64,000 bases of DNA, from assembly GCF_905475345.1 (NCBI RefSeq), contig NC_066588.1:10785973-10849972 (forward strand). Reading direction: 5' to 3'. The position numbers and the translations under genes are program-made. Numbering within the stretch: the first letter of the stretch is position 1; each line of letters opens with the position of its first letter. Below, in pieces: positions 39,473 to 51,694 of this stretch. The stretch is from Vespula vulgaris (taxonomy: Eukaryota > Arthropoda > Insecta > Hymenoptera > Vespidae). The notes beneath the pieces were generated by a model. The model had not been told where the DNA came from, did not search any database, and saw only the letters and a program-made list of their open reading frames with translations.

Positions 39473-39592
39473 ATATATATTAAGAAACATTAAAAATATT
39501 TAATACAAACATATGTATGTATGTATGTATATACATTTACTTCACATATATATTTTTATATACAGATTTAAAATCATTATATCGTGTTATTA

Positions 39593-42500
39593 TCAATCGG
39601 TATCCATTTCCATCGATGAAGTATCGGATGGACCATTAATAGTAACTACACTATCATTTAATTCAGATTTAGCAGCCTTTATTTCTCCCATTCTTTTTAC
39701 GTAACTTATCGTATACTGATTAAAATCGCATCTGCAATAACAAATTATTATAACGATATTTTTGTGTCGTTAAAAATATCAATATTAAAAAATTCAATTC
39801 AACTTACATCGAACTCAAGTCGTCGTACTTCCTTTGCATATTTTTCTGCAACATCAATAGTAATGGCATTTGAAATGTTGTATTCATTTTGTGTCCATAA
39901 TTAGTTAATATCAATTCTATCCACAAGAGATAAAAATGTATATGCCTTGCTGACTCTAATTCGACAGCTATAAATTTCAATGTCTTCTCTAGATAAATAT
40001 CGGCCAAATTCCGTACGATCAGTTCAACTGAAATATTAAATATGTATAGCATGTGTGATAATTTCTTTTTTCATTTTTTATATATTAATATAAAATATTC
40101 TTACTATTGGTATATGGAATAGTTTCAATAACTTGTCTTATTAAAGATTTTTCATTCAGTTTCAAGGCCATCATTAACGCTGAAAATTAAAAACATTATG
40201 TTAATTATTATGATTAACATTATAATGACTAACGCATACGTTACGTTTAATAATACAAACCTTGTGTGTATTCCACTTTAGCAAGTGTTTCTTTTATAGT
40301 GTCAGGAGTGATCTTAAGGTCAAGTTGAAATGGGTCAAATATAAAATCAACATCTAATGAATATATTAATAAACCTTCAGTTGTTGCTGCTCCCCACGCT
40401 TGTCCTAAATAATACATTTTAATAACGCAACATAAATTCAAACATATATTAATTGTATTTAATGTTAATTTTACCTGTTGGAGAAAATTGTAAACTAAAG
40501 ACTCTCACTTCTGGTTTCATACTTCTGCTAGCCATATCACCACTTTTAACACCTGGCAAACGTAATATTACGTTACCACCTTCGTTTTCCTCACGTTCTT
40601 CAACCAGAGCTAAATTTCCAAATTCAGTCATTTTTCGTCTATTTATAAAATCCTATTAAAAAAAAAGTTTTTCGATTAAAGAATATCAATACTAAACCTA
40701 TCCCTACTGGTCAAATTGACAATTCTCAAACTTTTGTACAACTTTCACATATTTAAACGTTATCACTTCGCTATCAAATTTTACAACTTTTCTTAAAATG
40801 TGCATACAATATATTTGTATTTATTAATTCATTCAAAAGAAAATTGACTATTATCTGCGTTTCATTATAAAAATAATAATTGTTTTTTAAGGACCGGTCA
40901 TTTTGACCGAGCACTGTAAGAACAGATATATAAGAAGTGTCGATAAGTTTAGTGTTAAAAACTTAATTAAATAATTAAGAATAATACGTACATCTACTGC
41001 ATCCAAAGATCTGTTTTGTGTAACTTCAAATTTTTTTAAGAGTATTGCTTCTTTAACATTATAAATGCATACGTTTTTAGATTGTCCACCAGCTAATATG
41101 CACAAACCATCAGCAGAATAGCACAAAGAAGTAAAGGCTCTAAAATATATATCATTTACAATATAGTTTTTAAATTCATAATTATAGCAATAATTAAAAT
41201 CGTATTATGACAAAACATATTTACATACTTTGCCTGCAAAGTTTTTTTTGCTGTAATCATATCTATCTCGGATCTACCACTACCTAAATCATTTCTACCT
41301 TCAATACTGCCTGTTTGTGTTGCACTTTTGCAATGAAAAAATGATATTTGCCCATCTAAAGTAGATACTGCAATTTCCTCGCCATTAGGTTTATAAGTAA
41401 CATATAAACCATCGGCAGTTAATTGTATCGTCTCATGCATAGAACCATTTTCAATAGCATTCCATATTTTTAACGTTTTATCCCAGGAGACTGATACTAA
41501 TTCTGTGCTGGCAGGACTCGGATTAAAAGCTAAACTTACAACAGGTCCTTCGTGGCCACCTAATATCTGAAAAAAAAATTATTATAATGAGGATCTTGTA
41601 ATGGTTAAGATTTTTAATAGATGAATTTTTTAAATTAAATATACCTCTAATAAAGTACCCAGTTTAATACTCCACAAGTAAATATAAAAGTAGTCTTGAC
41701 CACCTGCCGCAATAAATTCATCACTCGAGTCTATTGCTACACAACAAAATTGCACTGGTCGTGGGGATGTCAAAGTTTTAAAATTTCTATATCTAGTTAA
41801 ATCATATGCTCTAACAGTTCCATCGAGCGAGGAAGAAATAATAAATTTGCGATTGTGACTGAACAAAACTCCTGAAATCGCAGATGAATGTTCTTGAAAT
41901 GTAACAGAACAAAATCCACTCATTGTATTCCACAACTTTACTTTTCCATCATCACCACCAGTAACAATATATTGGCCATCTGGGCTATATACCAAACAAT
42001 TTATATTGTTACTATGTCCTTGTTGTTTCATAGCATATGTTTCACTCTGCCATTCCCAGACCAACAATTGACCCATATAAGAGCATCCTAAAGCTATCCA
42101 GTCTCCAGTACAGTTCAATGCTATAGAAGAAATATCTTGCGCAGAAATACTGATGAAAAAAAAAGATAAAGTAAAGAAATTGCATAATACGATATTATTT
42201 GTTTGCATTTTAAGAACATACTTTAAAGAATGAATCATGTTAACTTCAGGCATTTCGTATAAATAGAAGGAACCATTATTAAATCCTACTACTAAAATAT
42301 GAGTATCTTTATGATATGTAGCTGCTGTTAATACTGCATTTTTAGTTTGTTTTTGTACTACATCTGCTAGGTAATGTCGTGCTACTTTTTTATAACGTAA
42401 TTTTTTAACTTTTGAATCCATTTCTGTATTCTCTTCTTCATTCGCTTCAGATGTAAGTTCTAAAATATTAAGTTTGTTAAAATTTGTAATATAAACATAC

Positions 42501-43925
42501 TAAAATATTATGTAAAATTTATTAAAATATTATATTACTTAATTCGGTTAATCTGCGCTCTAAGATCTTTTGTTGTTTTCCAGTTTTCTCTATTGCTTTG
42601 TCTAGGTCTACATCATCTTCGTCATCACTATCGGTTTTTCTACTCTTTTTAGTTGGTGGTTCCCATTCCACTAGATCCTCTGGATCAATGGTACATTCCC
42701 AAACACACAGTTGTCCATTCCTGTTCTCAAGTATTTTATTTTTAAAATAGTGCATAAAAATAATATTAAATATAAAATTTACACTATACCTGCTAATGGT
42801 CGATATATCATAACTATTCTTTTCAAAAAAGCATCCTACTATCATATCAGAATGACAACCAAGTGTAACGAATTTAAAGTTTTTCCATTTTTGTAAACTG
42901 TACAATTTTGTAGTAGCATCTTTTGAGCCAATTGCCAAAAGTTTTGAATCGAAAGACCAATCTATGAATGTTGTTTCATCGACAGCTCCATGAAATATTC
43001 GTTCCATTACAAATGGATTATATTCTCCTGACTGTAGACCAGGTGCGTTAAAAATGAAAACTGGAAAGGTTATAAACAAAAATGTATGAATAATTTAATT
43101 ATAACTACAAACTATACTTTTATATAGTATAAGAAAATGAATATTTTCTCTTTCTATCTAATTACCATTATTTTCTTTACAAACTGCGAAGTGTTTCCCA
43201 TCTGGAGAAAATTTTACACATCTGATACGCCGTTTAAATCTGTACTTATGTATAACCATCTTACTTATCATACTGATTATATGAGCGTCTCCCTCTACAA
43301 ATAATTTTTTATTTTTATTAATGTTAATATTTTTTATTTATATAATAATAAACTTATTTTTACATGTTATACCTTCATTAATTGCAATTAATAAATACCC
43401 ATCTGGAGATATGTCTACAGCAGTATAATTATATTTGCTTTCTATAGGAAGAGTCATGGATTTATTGCTGTAACAAAATTATTTTAAGTTTAATAAATCT
43501 TAGAAATTAATTTCATAACCACGTAATTAATTTTATAAGAATATTATTTATTTATTATTATGAACTATTATTAAGCTTAATTACTTACTTTTTTAAATCA
43601 AATATAGAGATTTTGTTACCGACTGGACTAATAACGGACGATCCATCAGGAGAAAATATCAAATCTCCTTTACGATAGACTGTACCAAGTAAATTACTAA
43701 ACTGTAAAATCAAAGAATATTATATATAAACTTTGTATCGTCTAATAAATTATCGTATTATTGATATTATCAATATTTATCGAGATGAATGTAGTAAAAT
43801 AAACAACTGAAAATAGGTTATATAGAATTAACTCTATATAGGATTAATATTTTATTCATGTATTTATATAATAATAATAAAGTTTTAAAGTTAAAATCAA
43901 GTTATACCTTATAAGCGAACTTCAT
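39593..43925 (-). CDS. PWP2: Periodic tryptophan protein 2 (PWP2/UTP1), SSU-processome WD-repeat protein
   Basis: Fifteen exons on the minus strand: 43925-43908, 43701-43589, 43467-43373, 43294-43166, 43060-42790, 42720-42539, 42459-42222, 42149-41645, 41566-41229, 41139-40992, 40652-40475, 40404-40261, 40179-40105, 40027-39808 and 39731-39593. All junctions keep frame and give 930 aa (human about 919). PWP2 is a UTP-B subunit that scaffolds pre-18S rRNA processing in the nucleolus. Seen: an N-terminus MKFAYKFSNLLGTVYRKGDL; tandem WD repeats forming two propellers, for example GHSNNINCLVYSPDGQYIVT then GGDDGKVKLW; an acidic insert at about residues 240-255 (SDDEDDVDLDKAIEKTGKQ); the motif GDWIALGCSYMGQLLVWEWQ; and a C-terminal UTP12-type helical domain (about 780-890). 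An E-box lies 130 bp upstream. The first exon encodes only six residues. Confidence 0.96.
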
Positions 43926-44054
43926 CGTGTTTTCACAATTTAATATAAAATCTAACAAAAAAGCTTTGCAGAGCACGTTTATTATGACGTTTAAATTGGT
44001 TACACGGTATGCGACATAGGCGTACTATACTACTTCCGCTGAAAATTTAGAGAT

Positions 44055-44060
44055 CACGTG
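44055..44060. promoter_or_regulatory. CACGTG E-box upstream of PWP2
   Basis: The palindromic E-box CACGTG lies 130 bp before the PWP2 ATG. Myc/Max binds this word at many ribosome-biogenesis genes in insects. A six-base match is weak on its own; its position beside a ribosome-biogenesis gene is what makes it notable. Confidence 0.45.
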
Positions 44061-44993
44061 TTTGAACTAAGGCGTCGGCTTGAATACGTAAATTATATAT
44101 CGACGAATAAAAAATTATTTTTTTTCACAGAAGTCATAAAAACTGCTAGAGAATCATATATATATATATATATGTATATGTCACGCGTAATATTATTATA
44201 TAAACAATAAGATGAACAAAACTAATCTTTCTCGTATTAATCATAACAATTAGTCTTAGAATAAAGTTTAAGACTTATCATTATCAGACAAAAACAATCG
44301 TAATATAATTATTTACTCGTATTTGCACCTTATTTGTAAATTAAAAATTCTCAAATTCATGAATAACAAACATAAAAATGTGTCCTACATTCATCCATAT
44401 GCGATAACGCATTTGGATTTGATAGATAGTAGCGATAAATTCTTTACATTCATTAATCTGATAAGAGAATGACACGATAATTACGTTATTTAAATTGGAA
44501 AAGGTAGATAAAGCATCGATATAAAATAAAAAGAAAAAAATGTACAAAATGGACAAATGAATTTTTTCTGTACATCCTTCGGTTTTTTACGACCGATGTA
44601 AAATATTTCGTAATTCTATTATCATACAAAATAAACCGTCGACGATATGACGAATAGAAATTTTGAAACATAAAATCGTGTCATGGCAAGAATATATAAG
44701 TAAATTAAATCTCTTCAATCGTCGTCTTCAAGTAGAATTTCCAAATATTGCATAGGCGTAGATAAGGAATCGGAAGCGCGCGCGTCACGCGCTTCCAAAA
44801 TGTAAGCGCATGCGTAATAATAGCTATTTCGTGATCACCTAGAGGGAGCTTATAAAAGTACTTGACGTCATCTCAACGAAAAGAGACGGTATCGAGGATT
44901 GGTCAATCACTCGGTAACTTCGATTCGAGAGCCAATCGCAATCGAGAAGACATTATTCGGTAACTAAATAGCTTCCTCTCACGGTCGTCACTT

Positions 44994-45003
44994 GTCACAT
45001 GAC
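44994..45003 (+). promoter_or_regulatory. M-box/CLEAR-like element upstream of Vha16
   Basis: GTCACATGAC differs by one base from the CLEAR consensus GTCACGTGAC and contains the Mitf M-box core TCACATGA. Mitf/TFEB factors drive V-ATPase genes through such sites. It ends 187 bp before the Vha16 ATG. Confidence 0.6.
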
Positions 45004-45190
45004 CCGCGCCACTGTACGGTAGGCCATATTTGACAGTGGCACTAGTCTAGCGAAGTGAGTGCGTGAAGATCGCTCTTCGTTCGACGGTCCGCGATTCGAC
45101 AACCTGTGTAAATACTCGCGATCCTACGCATAGAACGAGAGGAGTCTCAGAGACGTAGGAAATTACATAGACATCAAAAAAATACACACG

Positions 45191-45858
45191 ATGAGTTCTG
45201 CATTTCCGGAGGGCGCACCCATTTACGGGCCCTTTTTCGGAGTAATGGGCGCTGCCGCTGCTATTATATTTTCCGGTAAGTTTCACAACGATGGTCTACC
45301 GTCCGACATCAATCGATCTCCTTCTCGAGACGAAATTATCGATTCCGACGGTATTAAAGAGCAACCTGGAATCATGTGGAGGAGGATGACGTATGAGAAA
45401 ACACGATAGAAATGGACTTATCGAGAGGTACGATAAAAGACGGTCGTATTATCGGCCGTACGTGTCCCCGGGGAATCTGGTTAAGTCGACGCGCCATTTT
45501 ATCTACTACGTCTGGCGCGCAAGATTTGGAGAAAAATCGATCGGTTATTCCTTCGAATCGATGACAAGGTCTTTTCGTCACTTTTTCTTTTAAACCGTGT
45601 CACGTTTTACTTGACACTCGAACAAAATCAAAACTAAATGTAACGAACGAATTGCTAGACGGATAGAGCGTAGTCGAACGACGAACGATTGAAACGATAC
45701 TTATAATTTAGGCTCTCCTCTCTCTCTCCCTCTATCTTCCTCGTATCTCCCTTGTCTCTTTGACTCCCCTTCTCTTTAAACGACGAAGAAGACGTATTAG
45801 ACTCGTTGCTTCGTCCTTTTAACGATAGGAAATGGAAAAATACGACGAGTCTTCTCTA

Positions 45859-45930
<72 letters not shown>

Positions 45931-48498
45931 GATTCGCATAGCAACGGCAGAGAGGTTCTAATCTCGGTTAGCTGAAGATGCCAAGGATACGGATTCGATA
46001 TTCGAAGCGCCATTTTCCTGCGCATGTAGATTGTAGATTTCGTAATGTTCCGAAAACGTGATCCAAGAAGTTCTCTACCAGACAGATTCTGTCTCTCTCA
46101 CTCTTTCTCTCTCGTTCTACCTCGCTCGTTCTCTTAATTCTCTTTCTCTGTATTTATGTATCATCAAAGAAGAGAAGCGCGTTTTCTGCGAGTGGGCTTA
46201 AATTCTTATTTCGTAACGTTGACCTCGATGAGAGGTACGTTTCTTTCTTTTTTTTCATTTGCCGACCGACTACGAATCGACGACGACGACGACGATGATG
46301 ATGACGATGACGATGTCTCATTGTCGTTGTGTCATCGTTGTATAGTATTATCGTCGTTATCGTCGTTGTAATATGTCTCCCCAAAAATTTATGATATCTT
46401 TAGGGGAGAGACGCCAATGGCAAGGAAAGAATATCTGCTTGAGATAGATAAATAGGTAGAAGGAGAGAGAGAAAGAGAGATTAGAGAAGGAAGGAAGGAA
46501 GGATAAGAGCAGGCAATCGAATTTCTCTTTCTAGGAACTAGTCACAAGCTCCGCTTCCTATCGAGGAAATCAATACGAATCCCTTTTCTCGTGTGCGCCG
46601 AAGTCCTCTTGAATGGACGGCAACACACGAGATGGATCGAACACGAGGCACCAGTGAAAAGAGAGACGCCGGGATGCGAGTAAATGATCTTTATTTTGAT
46701 TGAAACGATCCACGGTGTTCTCTATAAACTCATTCTTCATCGTTACCTCTTCTTTTTTTCTTTTTTCTTTGTTCTTTATTTTGTCTTCTTTTTCTTTTTC
46801 TCTTATATCTATCTCTGCCGTAATCCTTCTATGTATCGATTAGCGATGGATGATAACTTTCATTAATACGTTCTTTTTATTTGTATTTTTCATTTTTCGC
46901 TTCTTTTTCTATTTCTTTTTCTTTTCTTTCGTCAAAGGTTAGAATATACGAGGTAATAGAAAAGATCTGTATTTTTTGTTTTGTTTTCTTTTTTCTTTTT
47001 TATGGAAACGTTTTTCGAATAAAAAATCGAGGGGGGGGTTGTGCCACGCCCCCCTACTCACGGGACGGGACTTACATGATTATCATGTGACCGCCAACGT
47101 GAGACTCATGTGACTCTCTTACTATCCAGTCTCTCTTTCCGGGCGTAACGTGTTCATTATCGACACGTTTTTATGTTTTCCTTTTTGTTATATCTTTCGG
47201 CTTTATTCCTTTCTTTCTTTTTTTTTTTATTGATATTTTTTTCCCTTTCTTTTCTCCCCGTTTGTTTTCTTTTTTTGTTTTTTTCCCTTGCCGATACTTT
47301 GCAATCATGCAATATCATTTTTGGAATTCTGCTCGACAAGTACGAGGTATTTCATCAAACTATATGCTCGCTCGTCTTTTAGACCCTACTGATCGATATT
47401 CACTACCTACGCGCCTACTGAAACTGTCCTGAATTTGAGAATGCATTTACGAAATGCAATGCTTCAACAATGTGATGAATGTCGAGGTATTTTTGATTTT
47501 CGATTTAACTGGATTAAAAATTGAAAGTAACGTTTCATTGAAATCTTTTTCTAGTTATTATTTCAAAATGGAAGGAAACAATTTTGTCAAAATTGTTTCT
47601 AGTGCTATGGAATTATTATTTAAATTGATTTGTTTTATGAAAGAAACTACGATATTCTGAATGTATTAGATTTAAATGATTGAGGTTATGATTACGATAG
47701 CATACATTAATTTTCTTACTTGTAGCTCTGGGAGCGGCTTATGGCACAGCCAAATCAGGTACAGGCATCGCAGCGATGTCTGTTATGAGGCCAGAACTTA
47801 TTATGAAATCCATCATTCCTGTTGTCATGGCGGGTATTATTGCTATTTATGGGCTGGTAGTAGCGGTTCTTATTGCCGGTAATCTACAAGAACCACCAAC
47901 CTACACTCTTTATAAGTAAGTACGCCCTGTATACTCGTTAATAAACTTATATTCCGCTGTATGCTTTAACCGTGTTAATATTAGGTTTGATTTTAAGAAA
48001 TGACTTTACTCGTACCACTAGAAGTAGATGTTTTCATTACTAGTCAAACTAACTAATAATATATTACGATCAGGCTTATATTCGAGATAACAGTTCTTAT
48101 TTTATATTTTGCATATATAATAAATATGAGAAATGTCATTGTTATGGCCAAACTTACATGCAAGGCTATTAAACTTTTCAAACGTGTAATACACAAGTAA
48201 GGGTTTAATGTTGCAACTATAAATAGATATTATAACTGATAATTCTGCGCATGTTAACGATTAACGAATTTCTTTTCTTTCCTTTTGCTATAGCGGTTTT
48301 GTCCACCTGGGTGCTGGCTTAGCCGTAGGTTTTTCTGGTTTAGCTGCAGGATTTGCCATTGGTATTGTGGGAGATGCGGGTGTAAGAGGCACTGCACAAC
48401 AGCCTCGCCTCTTTGTCGGTATGATCTTAATTCTCATCTTCGCAGAAGTATTGGGTCTCTATGGTCTCATCGTTGCCATCTATTTGTACACAAAATAA
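45191..48498 (+). CDS. Vha16: V-type proton ATPase 16-kDa proteolipid subunit c
   Basis: Three exons: 45191-45275, 47726-47915 and 48294-48498, with donors ggtaag and aagtaagt and acceptors tgtag and ctatag. They give 159 aa, the usual insect length. Subunit c forms the rotating membrane ring (V0) that carries protons into lysosomes, endosomes and secretory vesicles. Seen: four hydrophobic segments made of two related halves; the N-terminus GAPIYGPFFGVMGAAAAIIF; GAAYGTAKSGTGIAAMSVMR in the first half; GFAIGIVGDAGVRGTAQQPR in the second; and the proton-carrying Glu at residue 143 within LIFAEVLGLYG. The sequence is nearly identical to Drosophila Vha16-1. The second junction gives YTLYNGFVHLG, with Asn where relatives have a basic residue. 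Intron 1 (2,450 bp) carries two more M-box motifs. Confidence 0.97.
45863..45926. repeat. CT dinucleotide microsatellite in Vha16 intron 1
   Basis: An uninterrupted CT run of about 32 units. Confidence 0.95.
47030..47055. repeat. G/C-run stem-loop with a KLF/Sp-like site in Vha16 intron 1
   Basis: AGGGGGG and CCCCCCT can pair as a 7-bp stem. The right arm overlaps CCACGCCCC (47045-47053), a KLF/Sp-type binding word. It is 30-60 bp from two M-box motifs, so this part of the intron may be an enhancer or alternative promoter. Confidence 0.5.
47083..47091 (+). promoter_or_regulatory. M-box motif in Vha16 intron 1 (first)
   Basis: TCATGTGAC matches the Mitf M-box core TCATGTGA. It is 23 bp from a second copy (47106-47114) of the same nine bases. 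Confidence 0.5.
47106..47114 (+). promoter_or_regulatory. M-box motif in Vha16 intron 1 (second)
   Basis: TCATGTGAC again, identical to the copy at 47083-47091 and in the same orientation. Confidence 0.5.
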
Positions 48499-49412
48499 AC
48501 AGCGCGTAGAGGCAAGAATGCAAAACTTGTCGCCTGCAACCAACAACGCTCCCCGACTATTAAATATTGCAACTTGTTTCAACATTTTACTTAATCATAT
48601 ACACACATTACTTCGTTCATACTCGCATCGCCTCACTTGCGCATACTTCTGTAATGTTATATTCAACTCCATATGTTAGAACTTGTGCATTTAACGTCTA
48701 CACAAATCATAACGTGAAAGATGTATCTATTGGAAGTACTGCGATACAAACATTGCTGCGGCAAGTCGAGACACGAATGATTTAATTGAATGAATTATTT
48801 CGATCTTACGAAAGGAGGACGAAATTTAATTAAAAGAAAAAGTGAAAATTCACAGGCGACAGGGAATTACATAGAGGAAAAATACCCCATGTCCCACGAC
48901 GAAACATTTCTCTCACTGTATAGTAATCATTTCTAGCGTAGTTTGACATTGAATTATCAATTAAAATAATCGGCTCTACTGAATGTATAAAGATGAGAAT
49001 GTTATTCATAAAAGAATACTTAGCACAATTATAATATTAAATGTAATTGAAGTGGCAGTATATACAGCATGCGACAAAGTACGAGGAAACGAAAGTACAT
49101 TTTTAAGAGGGAAGAAAGCCAGCAACAAATGTTTGAATTATTATGCATGTAAAAGACGGCATAATATATACAGTCGTCGTACTATGATGGTTCTGTAACA
49201 AAAAAAAAAAATAATAATAAAAAAATAAAAAAAAAACAGAATTCGTACAACCGAGAGAGGATGCAAGGGGGACAAAGAATGGTGTGTTAAGAGAGAGTCA
49301 ACGGAAGAAGCGTGAATGTATTACGTAAATGGAAAAAAAATGAAAAAAAAATGAAAAAAAAACAGATATGATAGTATTAAGTCAATTGAAAAAAGGCTGC
49401 TGGACGTAAACG

Positions 49413-49508
49413 GCATTTTGCGTTGTCTCTGATCATTGAGCAAAATGCTATCTTTGATCACTGAGCAAAGTGTATTGGGTTATAGCAAAGGCCAGCGATT
49501 AACCCAAT
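49413..49508 (+). other. Three consecutive stem-loops downstream of Vha16
   Basis: Stem 1 pairs GCATTTTGC (49413-49421) with GCAAAATGC (49440-49448). Stem 2 pairs CTTTG (49452-49456) with CAAAG (49466-49470). Stem 3 pairs ATTGGGTTA (49474-49482) with TAACCCAAT (49500-49508). All stems are perfect. The loops and right arms of the first two share an 18-base repeat (49430-49447 and 49455-49472, 16/18 identical). It lies about 0.9 kb past the Vha16 stop, in its sense orientation. Confidence 0.65.
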
Positions 49509-51627
49509 GGGAGAAAAAGAATCGAAATTATTTCGTGCCCTATCTGAAATATTGCACATTAGTTTGCGATTAGAGGATAGGCACGGAATTATGAGTCGAC
49601 CAACTTTATTATACGTGCCAGCAGAAAGATGATGGTGTTATAGAAAGGAAAAAAAAATTTCGCTTATCTAAAGAATCGTATTACGAGATAAATGACGGAT
49701 AAAAAACAATTTGTACATTCCATAATAAGTTCGTTCGTTCAGTGCAGGTGAGCGGGCAGTAGTAACGTTTGTCAAACGCGTGGTCGTTATCCATTTTTTT
49801 GTTCTCTTCTTTTTTCTTTGTTTTGTTTTTCCAATAATAATAACAATGCAATACGATATAATAAAAATACAATACAGCAACATAATGTTAAAAAAAATAC
49901 AAAAATACATGCTACTTTGGAACATTAAGAAAACTATTCGCACACACGCTGTTTTAATTTGAAGCTTTGCTGATGGCTCTGCCAATTCGCGAGAGGACAA
50001 AGCATCATAAGAAAATGAAATTGTAAAATTTCTTTTGTTCGGATTAATCGTCATGGGAGCTGACGATTAGTCCCATCATAGATGTGTACGGCCTTTCACA
50101 ATTGGTCATCGCCACTTCCTTTAACCACCTCATCGATAGATCAATCAATCATCCAACCAACCAATCAACCAACCAACCAACCAACCTACCAACCTGTGAC
50201 CTTACATTCGAAGACACGAGATGATGCTGTATTCTAACGACAAAAATGAAACGTTACGCCCACTTGCCGTGTTCAACATTGATTGTGCAGTATTTTTTAC
50301 ACCTGCGAGAATGAATGATGGGCTCGTTTTAAGTATACATTTAAGGGCACATTTATTGGTAAAAAGAACGTGAAACACGTTTTGAACTTCGGAAATTAGA
50401 TAAATAAAAAAAATGTCCTTCGATGGAGGAATCTTTCAGAGTACAAAGAGAGAAGAGCACTCACGTCCTTTTCTGGAAAATGTACTGATTCTTTGGAGGA
50501 AAGAAAAAAAAAAAGAAAATGAACCAAAAGCTTTTGTCAGAATCATTTGATGGAAGGAAACGAACTTTTGGCAAATTCCTAAGATGTTTGTTGTTCCAAG
50601 AAAATCTGAGGAAAGAATGCGTGATTAAGAACTGAGTTGAGAAAGGAACGAGAGTCGAATAAAGAGAGAAAAAAGAGAAAAAACGAAAGAAGAAAAAAGA
50701 ACTTTAGATCTCGTAAAGAAAAAAATAAAGAAGAGTGCAAAAACGAGCCGGGGAGGAGCGGTGGTGGGGAATAAGCAAATGAGAACGAATTGGCACTTCA
50801 TATTGAAGAACTCGGGCACATAAGAAAGAGAGAGAAAGAGAGAGATACGTCAGTTACCTTCCTTATCCTCCCGACCCCTCCATTCCGTGTATATATATAT
50901 GTATATATATTGTATATATACATATATATATATTATATATATACAAACATATATATATATATACCGTACGTGTATATACATATATTTCATAAAAAAAAGA
51001 TCCAATTCAACATTTTGTTTTAAGACGATCGATGGAAATTAACAACAAAGATGATACCGAATAATACACATACATGTATCAATTATAGTTTTTTTGTGCG
51101 CGTGTGATGTAAATACCATTCACAATGCTTCACGCTATTATTACAATTTAGGCTAAATATTAAGTAAGGTATTATTATATACCAAAATTTCTTGCGTAGC
51201 TCTGTATGAACGAGAAAGATAGAGAGATAGAGATAGAGATAGATAAAGAAAGAAAGAAAGAAAGAAAGAAAAAGAGACAGAAAGAGAGCAGAGAAATACA
51301 GAAAGAAAGAGTAAGAGATGCAAGAAAGTAAGAAAGAAAGAAAAGTGTATGTGTGAGTAGTCATATGTGTGATGTTTACACGATGCGTGAAAGATGGCGT
51401 GCAAGCAAGTAAAAAAGTAGTATGTACGTAGGTACGTACGATTATGTATGCGTGCATGTATGTATGTATGTATGTGTGTATGATGTACGTATGTTGGTTT
51501 GTTTGCGTTGTATGAAAAAAAAAGAATTGAGTATGAACGTTAGGGATGAATGAATAAAAAGTGAAAAAGAAAAAAAAACAAGAATGAAATAAACCATTAG
51601 CAGAGGAAGAGAAAGGACCGCTGTCAC

Positions 51628-51694
51628 AGCCGCCGCCGCCGCCATCGCCGCCAACGCCATCTCCGCCGCGCTCCCCCCTCCCCCATACCCCTAC
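51628..51694. repeat. GCC repeat followed by a C-rich tract
   Basis: GCC triplets are followed by C6, C5 and C4 runs. The minus strand is strongly G-rich. The patch stands out sharply from the AT-rich surroundings and produces an Ala-rich minus-strand open frame that is not supported as a gene. Confidence 0.8.

Larger units (their letters stand above)
43926..45190. promoter_or_regulatory. Divergent promoter region between PWP2 and Vha16
   Basis: The start codons of PWP2 (minus) and Vha16 (plus) are 1,265 bp apart. The left half is AT-rich with a TA run (about 44157-44172). The right half (about 44750-45190) is GC-richer and holds a GC hairpin (44772-44796), an NRF1/Ewg-like palindrome (44806-44814), an M-box/CLEAR-like site (44994-45003) and the likely Vha16 leader. 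Confidence 0.6.

Noticed and set aside
51442..51660. Ala-rich minus-strand open frame
   Set aside because: It is produced by a GCC repeat followed by low-complexity T-rich sequence.
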